Source: Diphasiastrum complanatum
Lineage: Eukaryota > Streptophyta > Lycopodiopsida > Lycopodiales > Lycopodiaceae
Direction of reading: 5' to 3'
Assembly: GCA_029204225.1 (NCBI GenBank)
Contig: CM055092.1
Coordinates: 38,759,800 to 38,823,799 of the forward strand
DNA: 64,000 bases
A model generated the notes under the pieces. It was not told the origin of the DNA and searched no databases. It saw only the letters and a program-made list of their open reading frames with translations. The stretch's first letter is position 1. Each line of letters starts with the position of its first letter. The position numbers and the translations under genes were made by a program. Below, piece by piece: positions 21,931-35,220 of this stretch.

Positions 21931-22209
21931 GATGCTTGCAATAGACTACTCTTGTAAGACTATCAGCTGAAGTGTCTCAAGAGCCGGGAGAGGTGCAGAA
22001 CGGGCTTTGCTCAGAGCACAGCACACTTCTCAATTACATTTGTCGTCGACCATCTTCTAAGTTGTCACCGCATTGCGAATTTATTTTGCCTTTTTTAAAT
22101 GCGAGCTACTTTTATTTGAGCCGTTTAGCTGCCGACACCTGAATAGTATTGAGAAGAATTCTCTGATAATAAGATATCTGGTGTCTTGAGATATTTACAA
22201 CATTAGCTC

Positions 22210-22580
22210 GTTTGTGTCTGAACTTTCAAGTTTCACTCTGTGGCGCAAACAGAGGTGCTGCTTCTCTCTCTCTGAGCTATTGCAAATACATTCAATTTTT
22301 CAGCTGGCATCAGAAAATGATATATCTCTTAGAGCATCATCTTGGCTCTCTATGTTTGAAAGCATCAATAATATTACTAAATCAGCGCTTCTACGTACCG
22401 TGCTAATGAAATGAGACAAGTTATACAGCAACTCTAAGACGGGAAAGCCATCTAAAATTCGATGGCTGTCTTGAATTCCTTGATGATATGTATATTGTTT
22501 CGACAATAGCATAACATGTTATTTTCTCTCGTGCAGAAACCAGAATGAAGTTGCAGAAAAGCATTACTGAATCGATGGAA
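22210..22580 (+). pseudogene. Unidentified coding-like fragment, copy 2
   Basis: 66-codon open frame (22,214-22,414) containing ISLRASSWLSMFESINNI and SALLRTVLMK, then a stop and SKTGKPSKIR. The Trp codon here is a stop in copy 1. Protein not recognised. The fragment is cut at 22,590 by the junction with the copia leader. Confidence 0.38.
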
Positions 22581-23322
22581 CTTGAAGAAGAGCTAAATTT
22601 TGGTGGGGTGATTTGAGAAAAAAATTGGTATGGATCCAAATATGTACTATCCACATGTGTGGGCACCTCTGAACCTACATTGAATGCACAATATTCCGTT
22701 GATCAATAATAATCCATTTTGTGAGTTCTTGATGAGATTTTTGGTGCTAATCCTAGCAAAAACTACCAAGATTGAGTGCCATTAATTAGATTTGACTTTG
22801 GTTCATGAGATTTAATTAATCAAGGATGAAATCAAGTCCGTTAAAAGCTATTTACAGGTCTTGAAAGTACATCAAGTAGTGTGAAGGAGATTGAGTCATT
22901 TTTTTGTCCAAAATTAGCCAAGATTGGCTTGATTTGATTGTACGTAGATTGCAACTCATCTATTCATTTCAACTTTGTGAGGGAGTGCTATAAATATAAT
23001 TTGAGTGATTAACTACAAGAGATACCTTTGGGAGTTTCTAGAATCAATCAAATTAATTTCTTATTTGTAGAAATCACTAGTAAGATGGTATCTATTGGAG
23101 CTTATCTTTGAGAAGCTAGTGAGAGATTGAACTCTAGAAATTATGCCATTTGAAAGATTAGGATGGAGTCACTAATGGTGCTCCAATACCTTTATAAATT
23201 GTTGATTCGAGTGAAGATGAACCTCTTGGTGCACAAGAGTTAGTTAGATACAAGAAAAGATCTTCATAGTGTGAAGATGAATGTAAGTAACGATCTTTTG
23301 AGATAAGTATCATCTAGTGATA

Positions 23323-23780
23323 AAGGGCTTGGGATTCTTTGAAATCAATCTATGAATCAAGCAACACTTATAGAGTCCTCATGCTTAGAAACCAAATCTT
23401 GCAAAGCATGAGAAGAAGTGAGGAGAGTGCACAAGACTATGTTCTTAGAATCAAGTCTCTTAATAGGGAGTTAGCTTCCATTGGAGAGAAGATTCATGAT
23501 GGAGAGCTTTTTCAAATAACCCTATGGTCTAGGGGATGATTTCACAAATTTGGTCCAAAGTTTTGCAATCCAAGATATCTTGCCAACTACAGAAAAACTT
23601 CATAGTGTATTAGTGGCTGAAGAGTGTAGGATGCTCCACGCTAAAGCAAGATTGAACTCATCGTCTTCGCGGGATGGTGATGAGAAAGCCAATTTCTCAT
23701 TCAAGGAAAAAATAAGACCAATGGCAAGAGGAAACATCCAAAGGAGGCCAAACAAGAGGATGAAACATCAAGCTCAAAGG
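23323..23780 (+). pseudogene. Copia gag fragment, copy 2
   Basis: Nearly identical to the 8,787-9,240 copy, including the same frameshift, and ends at the junction with gypsy gag. The shared frameshift shows the block was copied after that mutation, while the 41,072-41,530 copy keeps the undamaged state. Confidence 0.75.
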
Positions 23781-25105
23781 CCAATTTTCCTTCAATTATA
23801 TCAATCCTCTGCACAACAGCATCAGTCGAAGCTTTTGCTTTCGAGCCTGCAGCAGCTGGTGTTGCTACATACTGATATTTAGGTTGCGGCTTCTGCGACT
23901 GAGGGCAGTCAGGATACTTGTGGCCAAGATCCCTACAGTTCGATCATGATGGTACATAACCAATCGGCTTTCGTGGTTGAGGACAGTGATGTGAAAAATG
24001 TCCTGTCTCTCCACAGTTGTAACAGTTGTCCGACACTGGTTTAGTTGCGGTTTGTGACTTCATCGTTGGTCCAACAAATTCAGGAGGATTGTGTCTTCTT
24101 GGTGTGAACTTTGGTCCATCCTACTGGGCTGATGCTACAGTACCTTGAACATAATCAATAGTCACATCATTCTGAAAAATAAAGTACCTCTTGGGCAAGA
24201 TCTTCGATATATTTTGCATTCACAATGGTGCAATCTTCCTTAGTATGTCCAGAAGTTCCACAATCATACACCACATTCTTGAATTGGAAGAGGAAGCTTT
24301 TGGTGTTTTGTTTGCAACCTCAGAGATTTGCACTTTCAAATTATTAAACTTTTTATTAAGATCAGCCATATTACTCTTCCAAAGCTTTTCGACTTTAGAA
24401 GTTGACGACTTATCCTCGATGGTTTTCGTGTCATCCTTTCGTTTGGATCATTGTTTATTTCTTTTATCTCCTTTATCAGCTTTTGATTCTGATGAATCAT
24501 TGCTTCGGAGTCTGAACTTGAAGAACTAGTACTTGAGTCAGAATCACTACTTACGAGATCTTTTAGTTGAGCATCACTTTCGTGCTAGTTTTGAGGTCTC
24601 AAAGTTTTCAGCACTAGTTATTACCGCTGCTAAGGAAGTCATGTCCCCTATGTCTGCAATATCAATCAATCTTTGGTGGTAAGCCAGCCAAAACCCATTC
24701 GATCTGCATATCAATGGGATATACACCGGTTAGTTTTCCTATAAGATTCTTAACCTTTCGTGTATATTTTCAAAGGGATTCTTTAGTCTTCTTCTGAACA
24801 TTGTTCAGACGTCCGATAATTCTAGATTTATAACCGATTTCTCTGAACTGGTTCAAAAACGCATCTTTTAGTAGTAATCAGGTTCCTACATGGCCTGGTT
24901 CAACTTGACTGTACCATATGTGTGCCTGCTTTCTCAGCAGACCAGGAAAGATTCGCAGTTTGTCTACGTCAGTTCTTTCGTTATTTGCATTAGCAATTGA
25001 CTCAAATTGTGAGACATAGCTATCTGCATCATCTGAAGTAGTCCCTTTATAATAATTGAACTTAATTTTTGACATAGAAGTGAACCGTGCAGCAGGACGC
25101 TCCAT
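23780..25105 (-). pseudogene. Ty3/gypsy gag, copy 2
   Basis: ATG at 25,105, then KIKFNYYKGTTSDDADSYVS and LGLLRKQAHIWYSQ. The zinc-knuckle region is at about 23,990-24,030, with a second at about 23,900-23,925. Several stops. It includes 24,191-24,330, a stretch missing in copy 1. Confidence 0.7.
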
Positions 25106-25292
25106 ACCGAAGCTAATTAGAAATTGAAGTAACTAGGCAGTGATCTCGTCGATATTTCGACTTGCACTCTCACTTTGTCTTCGTAAAAATTCCTCTCTAA
25201 GCTTACAGTGTCGTTCTAATCTGGATTCTCTATCTGACATACACTAGAAATGGAGATGAATGTGTCAGTTTTTTTATAACTTTCTTAAGCTA

Positions 25293-25766
25293 TCCCCGAC
25301 AACGGTGCCAAAAATTGGTATATGTCGTACTATACCAATAAGGTTAATATAGATTTTGTAGTAAATAATGTCAAACCCAGAGAGGACATCGTTAGAAAGT
25401 TATGTGCTTGGTACAATTTATGATTTATTTTGAGTGATGTGGCTTCGGGCGTTATTCTGGTTGTCAACAAACATTAGAAAGTAACCAATATTACTTGTGT
25501 TGGGGTGTGTAGTGTTAATAATTCTAGAACATCAGTCTTGCCTCTATCAAATCGAATGAAATGCGTTCTACAAGTGTGATGTTATCAGAAGTACCACACT
25601 CCTGTTGATTAAGGTGTCAACAAAGAGTCGAGAAAAATGTTCGATGTATTCATGGTTGTGTAGACAATTAATTAATCGCATTCGCGATTTGTTCATCTCT
25701 ACACAGAAGTCCTCAACAACTTATGTCCAAGGTTATGGTTAAAGAGCACGAATAGTTTTAGAGCAG
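25293..25766 (-). mobile_element. Ty3/gypsy PBS and truncated LTR, copy 2
   Basis: PBS TGGCACCGTTGTCGGGGA on the minus strand (25,310-25,293). LTR end TATACCA at about 25,316-25,322, homologous to 11,140 onward, cut after about 450 bp where it meets a copia gag. Confidence 0.6.
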
Positions 25767-25767
25767 T

Positions 25768-26100
25768 GTAATGCTATCTTCGATGGAGGAGGATATGACA
25801 GCTACTGCTTTATCATTCTTTTCCTTCCATTCACGAAGTTCTTTCCCAACATTAGTTGGCATCTCTTCGGTCCCATCCACCTAGGGCCAGAGTGCTTCTC
25901 CTCTCAAGACAAGTGATTTCTTCACTTTTCAGGCCAAGTAATTTGACCCATCTAATTGAAGGATTGTACAGATTTTTGACTGAATGCTACTTATGGATGC
26001 CATTGTAGTCTTACAATGTTCTAGGTTCCTCAAATGTTATTTATTTGCTCTCAAAAACCTTATGTGCTCTGACTTGTCAGATTTATTTGTTCTGATACCA
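25768..26100 (-). pseudogene. Copia gag N-terminus with primer binding site (family D)
   Basis: PBS TGGTATCAGAAC on the minus strand (26,100-26,089). ATG at 26,003 followed by ILQLDGSNYLA, a stop where Trp is expected, LRGEALWP, and WKEKNDKAVAVISSSIEDS, the classic start of copia gag (Retrotran_gag_3/DUF4219-like). Cut at 25,768 by the gypsy LTR. A different copia family from A, B and C here. Confidence 0.75.
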
Positions 26101-26101
26101 C

Positions 26102-27590
26102 TGTTGGAATCTAAATTTCAGATAAAGAGTAGAGACTTTTAATGAGAGAAACACATTCTCTATATGTCTATGGTTGACCAATCAGCAATATGCTTGTTGT
26201 GATCTCGCTATTTGGAATGTCCTGCTTTCACAGATTCTTAATGTACCTGGATAGATTAAAACTCTTAATTGTAGCTACTGCTACGAGATTAAGATCTTTC
26301 TTGTTCTAAGGTGCAGTGCTCAGTTCCTGATCTTTTGTTAATTTAATTATGATGAGCCTTTGTGCGGAATAACAAATAAAACATATAACAACTAATCTTA
26401 TGTGTCATAGACAAGAAATAAGAAAAAAATCTGTTTAATCACAATGATTCCTAGAGTGTTGTTTGGCATTATGCACAACAATTTATCACAAGAGAAACTC
26501 TGTCTCTTACGGAGGGAATAGATGAGAAGTGCTTACTAGCAAATACTTCTATCTATTTCACTCTATGTCTAGCCTTAGAGGTGTGATTGATTCATCTCGT
26601 CTCACTTACTAGTGAACAACTTTTCATCCTCACATTCAGCATCCAATGACTCGGACTTGTCTGTTTGTGATCAATCATTTACTTGTCATCTTTTTGCTCC
26701 TGTCCATCCTCTATATGTATATGAACAGAGGAATGAGGTGGTCTTCAATGTAAGTGAATGATCATAAGAACTGAAAAACCTGCCATGTCATGGGATTTAG
26801 TTTGTTGTCAGCTTCGTCCGTGGTGTCAGTTTGTTGCCTTGGTACTTAGTTGATTGTGGGTCGTAAAGTGTGCCGACTCCAGGGTCGTGCTTTTACAACT
26901 GTAGCTGAGATCATTGTGGTTGGCCTTTGGTCATCGTTTGTGGACCCTAGGAGTTGACTTACGGTTCCCTACTATTGCCTACATCTATTTGTTGGAAGTT
27001 GCGGTCTACAATTTATTGCGATCTACGGTCTATGAGACTTTGTTGTCCTCGCTCATATATGTCACGATGCGGTTGCATTTGCGATAAATTGTGATTTGCG
27101 GTGCGTAAGCTAACGATGCTTTGCAAGTGGAAACCTTAAGTTTCTTTAACTTTATCTAAATAATAGACATGGTCTATTACTTTCTCCAACTCGTGGGTGA
27201 TATCAATGACTAAAATAATCTTTTAGGACAACACCATTGCCATAGAGTCAAAAAATAAAGTCAATAATCATAGAATTGTCAGACATAAAACTTAAAATAA
27301 ATGAAAGCCTACATTGAAGCTTAAAATAAACTACCAAGTCAACACATTTTTGAGCTATTCATTGACACACAATAGTCTTGCACAACACTCTTTGAACCTT
27401 CAGTAACAAGTAATGAGGTTGTCATGCAAAGTAAAAAGGTTAATATCATGTAACTATGTCACTAGAACTTAGGAAGTCAGATTGATTGAAGAGCCATTCC
27501 ATGAAAAATTTGAGCAAACAAAAAAGATTGGCAGGAGCCTGGAGGTGCAAAACAGTCCTTTGCACTTAAAACAAAGACAGATTGTGAAAT
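26102..27590 (-). other. Probable copia family-D LTR followed by unassigned sequence
   Basis: The minus-strand LTR ends TTCCAACA next to the PBS (26,102). The matching TGTTGGAA start is not visible, so the LTR length is unknown. No coding feature seen from 26,110 to 27,590. 26,840-27,120 has TTGCGGTCTACGGTC-like repeated words. Confidence 0.45.
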
Positions 27591-28075
27591 AGGAATGGGA
27601 AATCACCCCCTATCTTGTATTTTTAATTATCCCACACTTTGATTCCATTTTTGAAGTCAAATATCGTAAGTCAACTTTTGCTTTGATCAGTCAAATCCCT
27701 AAAACACCATATACAATGACATTCGACTATAATGACTATTGCCTAAGGTCCCTTGACTTGTGGTTAGAGCTTCTTAATTAAGATCTTAACATACTTCTCC
27801 ACTAATGAACATTTTTTGAGACTTTCAAATATCTCCTAAATAAAATATTATTCTGAGTGACCTATCCATTGAATAAAGTACTCAAAGATAATATGATTTT
27901 ACATTCATTTTTTTCGCTTATCTAATATTTTTTTCCCACATTTTAAAAGTATTATCCTCTAATGATTCATTTGCCGTGCACTGTTGCCAAATGACTCATT
28001 TATGAAGTTGAGATATGCACTTGGTGTTGTAGATATATTTATTCTAGATTTGCCAAGCTAGATTTTGAGGAGGAA

Positions 28076-28911
28076 TGTTGAAATTGTCAAATTCTAGCTT
28101 TTGATCTATGATTATTTCACATACATTGATACCACACGTGTGGAGACTATTCCCACATGTGGATGATAGTATTGAATGCATTTATTTTTAGTTAGATAGA
28201 AAAAGCTTGATTGACACTAGTGAAACGCTAGTCAAGTAGGATATTGCCATTTAGCACCATTTTACTAGTTGATCAAGCATTCCCATGTGAATAGTGGATG
28301 GTTCCCATGTGTGAGAGGTTGTTCCCACGTGTGTACATATCTGGAAAATGTAAATAGCTTATCATGGGAGTTGATTTTGTAAGTTCCTAAAAGTTACAAA
28401 AATTACTTCAAATCAAGGAAAATCATGGTGAGGCAATGGCATCAAGTTAGGAATCAAAGAGGTGGGTGCTTATCTAGTAGTGATTGGTGGAGCTGAAGTG
28501 ATGTGGCATTTCCCACAACATGCTGAATCAACATATCAAGTTGAAATGTACTTGATCTATAAATAGATCATTATTGTGAATATTAAATTTGATAAGAGAT
28601 CTTGATTTTGTGGCAAATCCATGTTATTTTCACTATTTGTGTTGTGATCTTTTGCATTGAATGATATCCATAGGTAATTTACTTCACAATCTATCCACTT
28701 TTTGTACAGAGATAGGCTTTGACATGTGTGCGGCTACTCATCCATTAGTTTGATCAATTTACATCATGTTGTTACTAGTTAAGTGCATAAAATTGATCTA
28801 GATCAAGATCTAAACATTGGATTTGTGGATGATCAATCTAACTAGCATCCAACACCTCTTGTAAATCGATTGTAGATCCATTCTTGGTCCTAAATTCAGA
28901 AGTTTTCAACA
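28076..28911 (+). mobile_element. Copia family-A LTR, copy 3
   Basis: 836 bp. TGTTGAAATT start after GATTTTGAGGAGGAA; ends TTTTCAACA. Carries a small insertion (TTTGCATTGAATGATATCC region, about 28,645) relative to copies 1 and 2, shared with the 54-56 kb copies, so copies 3-5 form a subgroup. Confidence 0.85.
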
Positions 28912-29937
28912 ATGACCAAATGTGAGAGCACCATAGAATTGCCATCTTCTTCTATAGATGCAATTTGTGCATATGGAGGAAAAATTGCATGTCATTTTAG
29001 ACCTTGTTTTTTTATTTTTTCGAAAGAATTTTAAAATTTTCTATAGTCATAAAAGCCCTTGATTTCCATCTTTTACAAAATCTTACTAAACTATGGAAAT
29101 TTGGATTGGGTGGATACAAATCACCAGTAACTATCCAAAGATCAATATTTCATCTATTTTCTAACCTCCAAGAGTTCATGTCATGTCTATACCCATGCAG
29201 CCATGGTTGTAAGATATTATAGATCTTAGTTTACATGCATATGATACTTGGTTGCCATTCTCATCAAGAATTTGAGGGTTGACTATCAACACAAATCATA
29301 TGGAAAATTCTAAAGCAATCCAATGGCTAGATGTTTATTTTATGAAAAGTGAAGAGTGAAGTACACGTGTTTGATGTTTGAAAAGTGAAATAGAAATGTT
29401 TGATGTTTGAAAAGTAAAATAATGGTATTTTAGAAAAGTGAAGGTGACATAGATGTGTTTGAAGCCTACAATTGAAATAATATACATTTGAAATATAAAA
29501 TTTAAAATTTAATGATACCTTTAGCTTTATGTCATTCCTATAGTCCCATTTGAGTTAAAAGTCAACAAAGTACTCTTAGTTCTAGTTTTTCCCTAAAAGT
29601 AATCATGTACTCCAATAGAAATGGGACTACATTCAACTCTTAACTCTTGATCACCCTATGTGGTAACCCAAGGTAAAGGTGTCACATAGGACTTATTAGC
29701 AAAAAAACTATTATGATTAGCAAACTTGTTTAGGAAAGTAAAGGGCCCTCTCTGAATCCAAAAAGTGCCCTAACGTGACTAGTTAGACTCCTTTTTTTCT
29801 TTTTTCAAGATGCCCAGAATTAGGTCTTCTACAACCTTCTATATCAAGCCACTTGTCCTTTCATGATGAATTCTAGAAGTGGCTTACTCTCCAAGTTACC
29901 GAACAATTCTAGTTATTTCCCTCTTTCTCACACTTAT

Positions 29938-30073
<136 letters not shown>

Positions 30074-30936
30074 AAGAATGTACAATGGAAAGAGGGGCCA
30101 AATTTTTGGGATTTAATAAAAACCCACAAACTTGGCTAAAAAATATTGTAATATGCGTTATAATTTTTTGTGTGGGTGCTGCAGAAGGACATTTGGAGGC
30201 ATTGCTTTACAAAATTGCAGAGTTTTGCAATAGGCTAATGAGAATGTCATCGATTTCAGTGATTTGTATGAAAAGCATGGGAATATGAGTGGCAAAGAAA
30301 AAAAATATTCAAGACGAGAGAGAAAAAAGGCAAGAAATATTATTGGCACAAGGGGATGGGATGTACACTACATCATACTTAGGTACAATGGTTGAAGGAC
30401 AATAATGAGGACACAATTGATGATGGTGGGTAGCGTCTACCAAGTAGTTGAAACAATGCCATCCATCACATTTATAGTGTACCTTACTACAATCAGAACT
30501 AAAACAACCGCAATCTTAACTTCAATAGGCACCTAAGACAATGATAAATTGATGAGTTTTTTTTGCTAATTGAAGACTACAGATCTATTGTGATTCTCAT
30601 CAATCCTCTTGTTATGTTCAATTTAATGTTTAAAGTTTAAATTTCATAGTGTATGTGCCTTGTACCATGTGATGGATATTCTTTCAAGAAGGGTGTAGTG
30701 AATATGTAAACCTTAGATTTTGCACGCCACCATTGCTAGTTCATCTCAAGCTTCAAGATAGGCACTAAATAAATTAGAAGATGCCTATTGCATACAATTG
30801 CAAATTTCAAGTTATGTTTTTTGTGAGGGGCAGGCGGATAATAACTGAGACAACCTTCAACTAGAACACTTCTATTGCAAATTACTTAATCATTGACACT
30901 TAATGCAAGTGCTAGCTTATGTTTTGTATTTTGGAG

Positions 30937-31724
30937 TGTGAGAAATTGGCAAAAATCTAGCTTGGTATTTTTTATGATAGAAGTTTGTAAGTAAATCTCA
31001 CATGTGTGGAGGATGTTCCCACGTGTGGAGAATTGTAAAGTAAATCAAAATATTTGATATAGGGGTCTCATATATTTTCATAGTCAAGCATTTAGGTGTA
31101 GAATGTTGATAGGATCAAATTTGGCATAGATGGCAAATTATCCATTTCCACTTGTAATGCCACTATTGAGCCAAAAAAGAGTAGGAGGCCAAACTCATGC
31201 CAATTAGAGTGTAGATAAGTGTAATGCTTTTGTTTGATGAAGTTTAAGAGGTCGAATAGGATTTAGTAGTGAAACCATGAGTGGTCCAATTTAGAGGTGC
31301 ATGGATCAATGGTCCAATAGGATTAAGAGGTGGCAAAGTGTGGTCCAATCATAGTTAAGCATAGTGGTATGGATCTACTAGTATCATTGTACTCCTCATT
31401 TGGATCTAATTGATTTTGAGATTGAGTGGATTTTGAGTGTAAGTGATTTTCTAGCTTTCTCTCTCTACCCTAGAGCTATTGATGATTTTATCTCTCTACC
31501 TGAGAAGAGCAGCTTGTTTTTACATAGATTACTTTTGGAACACTTCCCATATGTGTGAGTGAGAGTTGTAAGTGATTGAATGCATGTAATAGTTTGTTTT
31601 TGCCATAGGATCTAAGATTGATCTTGAATCTCAATCTAGTCTTGATCTTGGTGCATCTACACACCTTGGGAGATCACAAGTACATGACAATCCACACGTA
31701 TGAAATCAACATGGTATCAAAGCC
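30937..31724 (+). mobile_element. Copia family-B 5' LTR and primer binding site
   Basis: 775-bp LTR, some 45 bp shorter than the family-B LTRs at 47,143-47,965 and 51,402-52,219, followed directly by the Met-tRNA PBS. Confidence 0.8.
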
Positions 31725-31954
31725 TACCTAAGGTTACCATGCATTTTGATCCATTTAAGTGAAAACTATTCATCAATCTTGAGCTAGAAATTGTCAAGAT
31801 CCATTTTTCTAGCTATCTTTTTCAATTTTGGATCAAAAGAGATCAATAGGGCATTGATTGGTTCTGACCTGGTATTGTACGGATTCAGGTGCTCAAACAT
31901 GTGTGAAGAACTTCGAATTTCAGTTTGGGAGTTCTCTTTCATGTTGCGGCAAAA

Positions 31955-34900
31955 GTAGGCAAAGTTACAAAGTTACAAAGTTACAAAGTTACAAAGTAGG
32001 CAAAAGTAGGCAAAGACAAAGCCAAGGACAGAGAGAAAGATGGTGAAGAGGATGACTCAACTCATCCTTCTACTTCCAAGACCAAGAAGAAGAAGGTAAA
32101 GTGTTTCTTTTGTGGCAAGAAGGGGCACTATGCTTCTAATTGCTTCAAAAAAAAAAAATCAACTCAAACAAGCAAATCTCTCTAATGAAAAAGAAGAAGA
32201 TTTTATTGCAAGTGATGGAAAAGGATCACTCATGGTGTCAAGCTTTTCTTCAACACCCTTCAAGAAAAATGGAGCATGGTACATCGATAGTGGACCTCTT
32301 CACATATGTGTTGTTCAAAGGACTCTTTTGACTCTATTGTACCTTATAGAGGACTTAAAAGATCTATTTATACTGCAAATGATCATGAATGCTCTATTGA
32401 ATGAATTGGCAACATTCCATTAAAACTTGCTTCTTCTAAAATTCTATCACTTTCCAATGTTCTTTTTGTTCCTAAGCTTACAAAGAACTTGATAAGTGTT
32501 GGAAAGTTTCTTGATTGTGGTTGTGATGTATTCAAATACTTGCTTTATCAAGAAAGATCATGAGATCCTAGCTAATGGATTTAGATATGATGGAATCCTC
32601 AAGTTAAATTTTTATGAGAATGCAAACTTTTGTGAAATTGCTCTTATGTCTAAGGAGGAGTTATGGCATAGAAGGTTGGGGCATCCTAATTGTAAGTCTA
32701 TGCTTTCTATGATCAAGAATGATAAGGCTATTGGCCTTCCAAGATCACTTTCCAAGGATATCAAGCCTTGTGAGGCTTGTGCTATTGCAAAATCACATAG
32801 AAAGCCATATCAAAAGTCTTCTATTAAGACTTCTCATCCTTTGGAATTAATTAACTCGGATGTTCATTTTTCTTCCTCAAAAAGTATTGGTGGTGCAACT
32901 TGTTTTGTTACCTTCATTGATGATTTTACAGGATATACTTGGTTGTACCTACTTTCTTCAAAAGCTATGGTATTTTATCACTTCCTAGTCTTCAAAGCTT
33001 ATGTTGAGAAATAGTTTTCTTTCAAAGTTAAAGCTTTAAGACGTGATGGAGGAGGTGAATACATCTCCAACAAGTTCTATGATTATTGTGAGGTTGAAGG
33101 GATTAAAAGAGAGTTTTCTTGTGCTTATTCTCCATCTCAAAATGGAGTTGCTGAAAGAAAAAATTGATCTCTAAGTGAATGTGCTAAAGCAATCCGAGCT
33201 GAAGCTTCTTTGCCTATTGAATATTGGGGAGAAGCAATTAATTGTGCAATAGATTACCTCACGATGCACTTGCAGGAAGATCACCATATGAAGTCTTGTT
33301 TAAGAAGAAATATAAGGTTGATCACCTTAGAGTTTTGGGATGTGCTTGCTTTGTTCATGTACCCTTGGAAACAAGGAAAAGAAATGATCCAAATTCAGTC
33401 AAAGGGATCATGGTTGGACAAAAAGGCTTGCAAAATTTATGTTCCCTGTACCTCAGTTACAATTGAGAGTAGGGATGTTATTTTCCATGAGAATAAAAAA
33501 TACATCTTTGATGAGGCCGAGATCAAAGATTCTCAAAAGGATTCTCCTATCATCACCCTTGAAGATTATCTGGGCCGAGAATTGAGGAGGAGTCACCCCG
33601 AATTTTTTCACCAAGGAGATCACAAAGAGAAAGATCCGAGCCTAAGAGGCTTACATATGGAGATAAAGGCAAGCGGGTGGAACTCAACTCCACTAATTAT
33701 GCTTATTTTGTTTCACATGAGGAGCCAAAGGATATATAAGATGCACTCAACTCAAGAGAATGGTTTCTTGCCATGAAGGACGAATATGATGCATAGATTG
33801 CCAATAAGTCATGGGAGCTTGTGGATCTTCGGTTTTTTGAGTCAAATATAATCAAGATGGCACGATCGACAAGTACAAGGCAGGACTTTGTTTTGCTCAA
33901 GTTTATGGACTTGATTATCAGGAGACTTTTTCTCCAGTTGCAAAGATGATATCAACTAGAATCATTATTTCTATTGCTTGTTTTTTCAAATGACAAGTTT
34001 TTCAACTAGATGTCTCAAATGCATTTTTTAATGGATATATAGAAGAGGATATTTATATGGATCAACCTCTTGGGTCCATCCAAGACAAGACCAAAATTTT
34101 TTTTCTTCAAAAGTCTCTATGGACTAAAGCAAGCTCCAAGATCGTGGTATTCTCGACTTAACACTTTTTTTGATTCACTAGGATTTGATCTTAGTAACTA
34201 TGATCCTTCCTTGTATGTCAAGTTTTATGATGGAGATATTGTCATTCTTCTCATTTATGTTGATGATATTATCCTAACAGGAAGTCGTATCAAGTTAGTT
34301 GAAGAAACCAAAATAATTGCACTTGGAAAAGAATTCAAGATGCAAGATCTTGGAAAATTACATTAAATATTAGGATTAGAGATTGACTTCCACAATGATA
34401 TAGCTTTTATTTGTCAATCCAAGTATGCTCTTTCAATGTTAAAATATGCTACATCGTAAGAGTATTGATACTCCTATGGAGCAAATTGTAAAAGACCGTA
34501 ACAAAGGTGATGAAAGACCCTTCGTGGACATCACTCTTTTTAGGAGTCTTATAGGCTCCTTAATCTGGCTCACTATAACTAGGCCTGATGTAAGTTTTAG
34601 TGTCCATAAGCTGAGCCAAGCTATCCAAAATCCTACTATTCATCATTGGAAAATGGCCAAAAGGGTTTAGGTATATATCTTCAACCTATGATTTTGGTTT
34701 GTTATATAAAAGTGAAGATCTTTCCATAGTTGGCTATTCTAACTCGGATTTTGCAAGTGATAAAGTAGATCGAAAATCTACAAGTGCATATGTCGTATAT
34801 CTTGGAGGAAATTTGATATCTTGGTTTTCCAAAAAGCAAGATACCATATCACTCTCATCTTGTGAAGCTGAACATAAGACACCTACTACTACAACAAAAG

Positions 34901-35175
34901 AAGTGCTTTGGATCAAGAGGTTGCTAGTGGAGCTAAAGATAATCTACCTATGATCATGTGTGACAATATTTCAGCACAAGCCCTTGCCAACAATCCAATA
35001 TTTCATGCAAGGAGCAAACACATCAAGGTTGCACATCACTTCATGAGAGAGGAGCTCATTGGAGGGGAAATATACTTGGAGCACATCGACACATCATCTT
35101 GCATTGCAGATTTGCTCACCAAACCTTTGAGCAAAAATTCCTTCATCAAGCATAGAGAGCCAATCTTGGAATAAT
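31955..35175 (+). pseudogene. Copia pol (nucleocapsid to RNase H), decayed
   Basis: In order: four tandem AAAGTTAC units (31,965-31,998); nucleocapsid CFFCGKKGHYASNC (32,102-32,145); protease WYIDSGP (DSGA lost) at 32,280; LWHRRLGHPN and C-x2-C pre-integrase (32,660-32,800); integrase with SDVHFSS, FIDDFTGYTW, RRDGGGEYIS, QNGVAERKN (to 33,165). Reverse transcriptase follows with LDVSNAFFNGYIEEDIYM, KSLYGLKQAPRSWY and LLIYVDDIILTG (34,248-34,283, catalytic DD present). RNase H has SCEAEHKT, then DNISAQALANNP, ARSKHIKVAHHF and ADLLTKPLS (35,110). Many stops and frameshifts (for example 33,014, 33,165, 33,795, 34,365). The most complete copia pol in the window, and not functional. Confidence 0.88.
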
Positions 35176-35220
35176 ACCAAAATCCAGGTTCAAGTCAACA
35201 TAGATTATTTTTAGGAGGAG

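Larger units (their letters stand above)
18105..22590 (+). repeat. Composite block, copy 2
   Basis: Direct repeat of 1,640-4,870 with high similarity. It contains the copia RNase H tail and family-A LTR (19,027-19,842). It also has a 1.29-kb stretch (19,931-21,220) absent from copy 1 but shared with 28,985-30,090 and others, including the (GT)n(GA)n tract. At 22,590 it is cut and joined to the copia leader block. Confidence 0.8.
22590..25766. repeat. Copia-gag/gypsy-gag composite, direct copy
   Basis: Direct repeat of about 8,050-11,600: copia leader and gag (plus) joined tail-to-tail with gypsy gag, PBS and partial LTR (minus). It lacks the equivalent of 9,250-9,760 (junction near 23,780). 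The LTR is cut at about 25,766. Confidence 0.8.
30937..35220 (+). mobile_element. Chimeric Ty1/copia element (family-B 5' end, family-C interior)
   Basis: 5' LTR 30,937-31,711 (TGTGAGAAATT ... ATCAACA), PBS TGGTATCAAAGCC (31,712-31,724) and leader to about 31,951 match the element at 47,143-52,219 in inverted orientation. At about 31,952 the sequence switches: most of gag is missing and a related but different copia interior runs to the polypurine tract at about 35,211-35,220. After it TGTTGAAAAT starts, unlike the 5' LTR. So 5' and 3' parts come from different families. Confidence 0.72.
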
